Source: Pokkaliibacter plantistimulans
GTDB lineage: Bacteria > Pseudomonadota > Gammaproteobacteria > Pseudomonadales > Balneatricaceae
Direction: 5' to 3'
DNA: 64,000 bases
Assembly (NCBI RefSeq): GCF_046844695.1
Contig: NZ_CP177354.1
Coordinates: 558,001 to 622,000 of the forward strand
Shown: positions 60,516-64,000 of the stretch, piece after piece
Layout of the letters: each line of letters begins with the position of its first letter
Numbering within the stretch: the first letter of the stretch is position 1
Position numbers and translations under genes: made by a program
Notes under the pieces: generated by a model
What the model saw: the letters and a program-made list of their open reading frames with translations, nothing else
Databases searched by the model: none
Told to the model about the DNA's origin: nothing

Positions 60516-61448
60516 TCAGGTCAATACCGTCCAGTTGTCATAGCCCTCGACCCGGAAGTCATAGGCGTGGATGGCCTGCAGGGCCGCATCCTGAAAATCG
60601 GCCATCAGCTCGGAACGTTTGGCTGAACTGGGGTAGGCCAGGACATAGCGATAGCGAATGTCGGAAATAAAGGGCCGTACCACCACGTCGTTGGGCTGCC
60701 AGATGCGTGCAGCAAAAGGTTCTACCACAGAAATGCCCAGACCGTGCGCCACCATTGCATAGCGGGTATGCGAGGAGTGGGTCTTGATGGAGTAGCGGGT
60801 CTTGACCTTGGCCTTGTCGAGGGTGGCCTGCTCCATGTCGTAGGCACGTGGGCCGATGGGTAGCCAGCCAATCAGCGTTTCATCTTCCAGATCTTCCGGG
60901 TAGATTTTGTCTTTGCTGGCCAGTCGATGGCCGGGTGGCATGGCGCACAGCATGCCCAGATCCATCAGATGGATCTGTTCAATACCAGCGATGGGCGGAA
61001 ATGCCGGACACAGGGCCAGATCCACTTTCAAATCCTGCAGCTTGAGCAAAATTTCCGAGGTATTGCAGCTGACTACGTGGATGGTCACCTCGGGATCAGA
61101 CTGCACAAATTCTTTCAGCACCATGGGCAACAGCGATGTGGACAGTACCGGCGAGCAGGCGATGCTCATGCTTTCCGGTGCATGGTTACGGATATTGTTG
61201 GCCACCTGGCGCAGGCGCTCGAGACCCAGAAAGTTCTCTTCCACGGCCTTATAGAATCGCACCGCCGCATTGGTGGGTTCCAGTCGCCCTTTGGTGCGGG
61301 TGAACAGACGAAAGCCGAGATCGGCTTCCAGATCGGCAATCAGGCGACTGATGGCGGGCTGGGTGACATTCATCTGGCGGGCTGCACCCACGGTGGTGCC
61401 GGTCACCATCAGGCAGCGGAAAGCTTCAACTTGTCGGAACTGGATCAT
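60516..61448 (-). CDS. LysR-family transcriptional regulator
   Basis: A 310-aa regulator. N-terminal helix-turn-helix FRCLMVTGTTVGAARQMNVT then QPAISRLIADLEADLGFRLF; a C-terminal periplasmic-binding-like effector domain. Similar in pattern to the OccR/NocR group that responds to opines or amino-acid derivatives. Start MIQFRQVEAF at 61448; an upstream reading adds 22 residues of no homologous character, and the ribosome site is weak in both. Its target is unknown; the nearest operon on the other side is gmk. Confidence 0.9.
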   Translation of the reverse strand: MIQFRQVEAFRCLMVTGTTVGAARQMNVTQPAISRLIADLEADLGFRLFTRTKGRLEPTNAAVRFYKAVEENFLGLERLRQVANNIRNHAPESMSIACSPVLSTSLLPMVLKEFVQSDPEVTIHVVSCNTSEILLKLQDLKVDLALCPAFPPIAGIEQIHLMDLGMLCAMPPGHRLASKDKIYPEDLEDETLIGWLPIGPRAYDMEQATLDKAKVKTRYSIKTHSSHTRYAMVAHGLGISVVEPFAARIWQPNDVVVRPFISDIRYRYVLAYPSSAKRSELMADFQDAALQAIHAYDFRVEGYDNWTVLT

Positions 61449-61801
61449 GAATAAGGCAGCAGCTGGTGAGTGGGATGGATAATAATTGCACATCGACAGA
61501 AATAGTCTATGCATGCCGACTATAGGACGTAGTGTTGCAATAGCTGTGCAATGGCGCGGATGGAGCGGATGAGGCGAACGGGAAGGAGTGCTATGATAGC
61601 CGACCTTATCATTCAGGATGCGTATCGGTCCGGTATGGAATGTTTCAGGCTGCTGGAACCTTCCTCTTCTCAGCCCTATATATCAGGGACGTGAGCTACG
61701 AGCGAACCGGTCAGGTCAGGTGCGACATGGCACTTAGCCTTCACCGCAACCTGTAAATACCACTTTACCGCTTGTGATAGCGCAGACAGACAACGGGTCC
61801 T
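61449..61801. other. Promoter region of gmk and LysR
   Basis: No gene. An extended -10, TGC-TATGAT (61589-61597), is the best promoter for gmk and leaves a leader of about 200 nt. The leader has several imperfect stems, none that I can name. Confidence 0.45.
61589..61597 (+). promoter_or_regulatory. Extended -10 promoter candidate for gmk-rpoZ-spoT
   Basis: TGCTATGAT: TG-N-TATGAT. No good -35 at 17 bp, which extended -10 promoters can do without. Confidence 0.45.
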
Positions 61802-62422
61802 ATGTCTAAAGGTCAACTCTACATCGTCTCCGCACCTTCGGGTGCCGGTAAAACCAGCCTGGTCAAGGCCCTGCTGGAACAGGACAAAACCATTGGCGTG
61901 TCGGTGTCACACACGACCCGTGCCCAGCGCCCCGGTGAAATCGACGGCGTGCACTATCACTTCGTCAGTCAGGACGTATTCCGCCAGATGATCGGTGAAG
62001 GTGCTTTTATTGAGCACGCAGAAGTGTTTGGCAACTTCTATGGCACCTCGGTGGTGGCAGCGGAAAAAATCCTTAATGAAGGCAAGGACGTCATTCTGGA
62101 AATCGACTGGCAGGGCGCTCAACAAGTGCGCAAGCAGATTCCGGAATCCATCGGCATCTTTATTCTGCCACCTCGTAAAGAAGCGTTGCTGGAGCGGCTG
62201 AACAGCCGTGGCCAGGATGACGACGCGGTTATTGCCGGGCGCATGGCCAAGGCTGTCAGCGAAATGTCGCATTATCCCGAATATGACTATGTCATTTTCA
62301 ATGACGACTTCACCTTCGCTGTCGCCGAGCTGGCCTCGGTATTTCGGGCCGAGCGCTGCAAACTGCAGCGTCAGCAACAGGTTAATGCACGTTTGCTGGC
62401 TGAATTGCTGTCCGAAGTTTGA
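61802..62422 (+). CDS. gmk: Guanylate kinase
   Basis: A 206-aa enzyme, the usual length, that phosphorylates GMP/dGMP with ATP. P-loop SAPSGAGKTSL at residues 8-18, then SVSHTTRAQRPGEIDGVHYH (GMP-binding), AEVFGNFYGTS, and ILEIDWQGAQQVR. It heads the conserved gmk-rpoZ-spoT group, linking GTP synthesis with ppGpp turnover. Confidence 0.97.
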   Translation: MSKGQLYIVSAPSGAGKTSLVKALLEQDKTIGVSVSHTTRAQRPGEIDGVHYHFVSQDVFRQMIGEGAFIEHAEVFGNFYGTSVVAAEKILNEGKDVILEIDWQGAQQVRKQIPESIGIFILPPRKEALLERLNSRGQDDDAVIAGRMAKAVSEMSHYPEYDYVIFNDDFTFAVAELASVFRAERCKLQRQQQVNARLLAELLSEV

Positions 62423-62542
62423 GCAGTAGAGCTTGTTTCGGGGGCGCGGCTCACATAGAATTGCGCCTCTTGCCTGTCTGGCAGGTTTGGTTATTTTTTA
62501 TACAGTTTCGTCTTATCATCGCTGAAGGGTAGACAGAAAACT

Positions 62543-62758
62543 ATGGCACGTGTGACTGTCGAAGATTGTCTGGAAAACGTAGAAAACCGCTTTGAACTGG
62601 TCATGGTTGCATCCAAGCGTGCACGCCAGCTGGCCACCGGCGGCAGAGAGCCCAAGGTAGCCTGGGAAAACGACAAGCCGACCGTGGTCGCACTGCGTGA
62701 AATTGCGCAGGGTAGTGTGACGCGTACCACGCTGGAAGCCGAAGAGGAAGAGTTCTAA
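62543..62758 (+). CDS. rpoZ: RNA polymerase omega subunit
   Basis: A 71-aa protein, slightly shorter than the E. coli one (91 aa). MARVTVEDCLENVENRFELV and ASKRARQLATGG are the conserved core; the C-terminus ends in an acidic LEAEEEEF. Omega assists assembly of beta' and forms part of the ppGpp site 1 in RNA polymerase. It lies 19 bp before spoT. Confidence 0.97.
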   Translation: MARVTVEDCLENVENRFELVMVASKRARQLATGGREPKVAWENDKPTVVALREIAQGSVTRTTLEAEEEEF

Positions 62759-62777
62759 GCAGGACCGGGGATTCTTC

Positions 62778-64000
62778 ATGTCGACCATCAATGCACTGGC
62801 TGAGCGACTAAGCGACCACCTGACCCCTGACGAAGTCAACAAGGTCAAGCGGGCGTATTTTTACGCAGAGCAGGCGCATGATGGTCAGTCCCGCAAATCG
62901 GGAGAACCCTACATCATCCATCCTCTGGCGGTGGCCGGTATTCTGGCCAACATGGGGATGGACTCTCAAAGTCTGATGGCGGCCATGTTGCATGACGTCA
63001 TTGAAGACACCGGCATTCCCAAGAATGCCTTGCGTCATCAGTTCGGCGACACGGTGTCGGAGCTGGTTGACGGGGTCAGCAAGCTCAACAAGATGGAGTT
63101 TGCCACCAAGGCCGAGGCTCAGGCCGAAAACTTCCAGAAGATGGTACTGGCGATGTCAGCGGATATCCGCGTGATCCTCGTCAAACTGTCAGACCGTCTG
63201 CATAACATGCGTACCATCGGTGCCATGTCTGCCCCCTCGCAACGTCGTATCGCCAAAGAAACACTGGATATCTACGCTCCCATTGCCGGGCGTCTGGGTA
63301 TGCATCTGGTGCGTACTGAGCTGGAAGATCTGGCTTTTGCGGCCTATTACCCCATGCGTTCCCGACGTTTGTCGGCTGCCGTGGCACAGTTTCGCGAATC
63401 ACGGCGGGAGCAGCTGGAAGAGGTGCAGAGTGTCATCGAGGAGCGCCTGTCGGCACAGGACGTTAATCATCGCATGACCTGGCGCCAGCGCCATCTGAAC
63501 AGCATCTACAAGAAGATGCTGCACGAGCGCAAAGGCCTGAAGACGATCATGGCGACTCAGGTCATCAACGTGGTGACCGATTCGGTAGAAAACTGCTACC
63601 GCATTCTCGGCCTGCTGCATGGGCTGTACAAGCCGGTGCCGGGCACCTTTTCTGATTACATTGCTATTCCCAAGGCCAACGGCTACCAGTCTCTGCATAC
63701 TACGCTGTTTACTGGCAAGGGCTTCCAGCTCGAGGTACTGATCCGTACCGAAGAAATGGAGATGGTGGCCAATCTGGGTATCGCCTGCCAGTGGGGCAGT
63801 AACAGCCAGCTGAGTGACCGTGTGCAGGGCTCGCAGCGCCGGGCGCAGCGTTGGGTGGCCGGGCTGCTGGAAATGCAGCAGCGTGCTGGCAGCTCTCTGG
63901 AGTTTATCGAGCACGTGAAGGAAGACCTGTTTCCTGATGAGGTCTATGTCTTCACCCCCAAAGGCAAAATCATGGAACTACCCCGTGGCGCAACGCCGGT
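62778..64000 (+). CDS. spoT: SpoT (ppGpp hydrolase; synthetase domain degenerate), 3' end outside window
   Basis: The first 407 residues are visible. The HD hydrolase domain is intact: IIHPLAVAG, AAMLHDVIEDTG and LVKLSDRLHNMRT hold the expected His, His-Asp, Glu-Asp and Asp/Asn residues. In the synthetase domain, residue 259 is Ala (TIMATQVINVV) where active SpoT/RelA enzymes have Asp followed by an x-x-A-[FIV]-R motif, and the Arg is also replaced by Asn. The later KANGYQSLHTTL and EVLIRTEEM remain. The usual HWAYK-like end is CQWGSN. I therefore expect a hydrolase-biased SpoT. The regulatory TGS/ACT half lies beyond the window. Confidence 0.96.
   Translation, partial: MSTINALAERLSDHLTPDEVNKVKRAYFYAEQAHDGQSRKSGEPYIIHPLAVAGILANMGMDSQSLMAAMLHDVIEDTGIPKNALRHQFGDTVSELVDGVSKLNKMEFATKAEAQAENFQKMVLAMSADIRVILVKLSDRLHNMRTIGAMSAPSQRRIAKETLDIYAPIAGRLGMHLVRTELEDLAFAAYYPMRSRRLSAAVAQFRESRREQLEEVQSVIEERLSAQDVNHRMTWRQRHLNSIYKKMLHERKGLKTIMATQVINVVTDSVENCYRILGLLHGLYKPVPGTFSDYIAIPKANGYQSLHTTLFTGKGFQLEVLIRTEEMEMVANLGIACQWGSNSQLSDRVQGSQRRAQRWVAGLLEMQQRAGSSLEFIEHVKEDLFPDEVYVFTPKGKIMELPRGATP

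Noticed and set aside
1..64000. CRISPR arrays, rRNA or tRNA genes
   Set aside because: I saw no regularly spaced repeats of CRISPR type and no tRNA or rRNA sequence; the only evenly spaced repeats are the TrfA iterons.

Overview
The window is a gammaproteobacterial chromosome segment. The order rph / yicC / ogt / gmk / rpoZ / spoT, ProVWX osmoprotectant uptake, a cyanide-insensitive-type bd oxidase, type IV pilus minor-pilin operons and a Cache-type chemoreceptor suggest a motile, probably marine or halotolerant bacterium (Oceanospirillales/Pseudomonadales-like). That placement is inference from gene content; no rRNA is present. The backbone looks GC-rich, while 34.2-58.2 kb looks more AT-rich.

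Layout. 0-11 kb: an ankyrin-protein end, an AraC regulator with a LysE/RhtB exporter, a YjiH-type membrane protein, a chemoreceptor, proVWX on the minus strand, and an EctR/CosR-like MarR regulator. 11-17.8 kb: a cioAB-like operon (minus) divergent from a membrane histidine kinase and a sigma54 activator. The region between them holds a sigma54 promoter, a perfect FNR/ANR box, two tandem palindromic operators and a terminator-like leader hairpin. 18-32.1 kb: two consecutive minor-pilin operons with different PilY1 proteins. 32.3-34.2 kb: rph and yicC, divergent. 58.1-64 kb: ogt, a second YjiH-type protein, LysR, gmk, rpoZ and spoT (cut by the window end). SpoT keeps its hydrolase motifs but has lost the synthetase catalytic Asp.

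34,185-58,153 is a 24-kb integrated island bounded by a 21-bp direct repeat at the 3' end of yicC. It carries a P4-type integrase, HigBA, a 1398-aa nuclease-STAND protein of AVAST type, an integrase-fold gene that may be the mobilisation protein, split by an IS110-family element, many small genes, TraG, a FlhC-like activator, TraN, a TrfA replication initiator with seven IncP-like iterons, and two AlpA-like excisionase candidates. Five copies of a GCCC-N5-GGGCA-like box lie in it; four sit 66-72 bp upstream of traG, traN, the rep operon and the xis operon. Gene content, order and box placement recall SGI1-type integrative mobilisable elements, which use FlhCD-like activators and donate their own TraN/TraG to a helper plasmid. 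Here the replicon is of TrfA type and the cargo is an anti-phage STAND protein.

The IS110 copy has a recognisable bridge RNA. Its guide segments match the interrupted target and the IS ends, so both the insertion and its mechanism can be read from the sequence.
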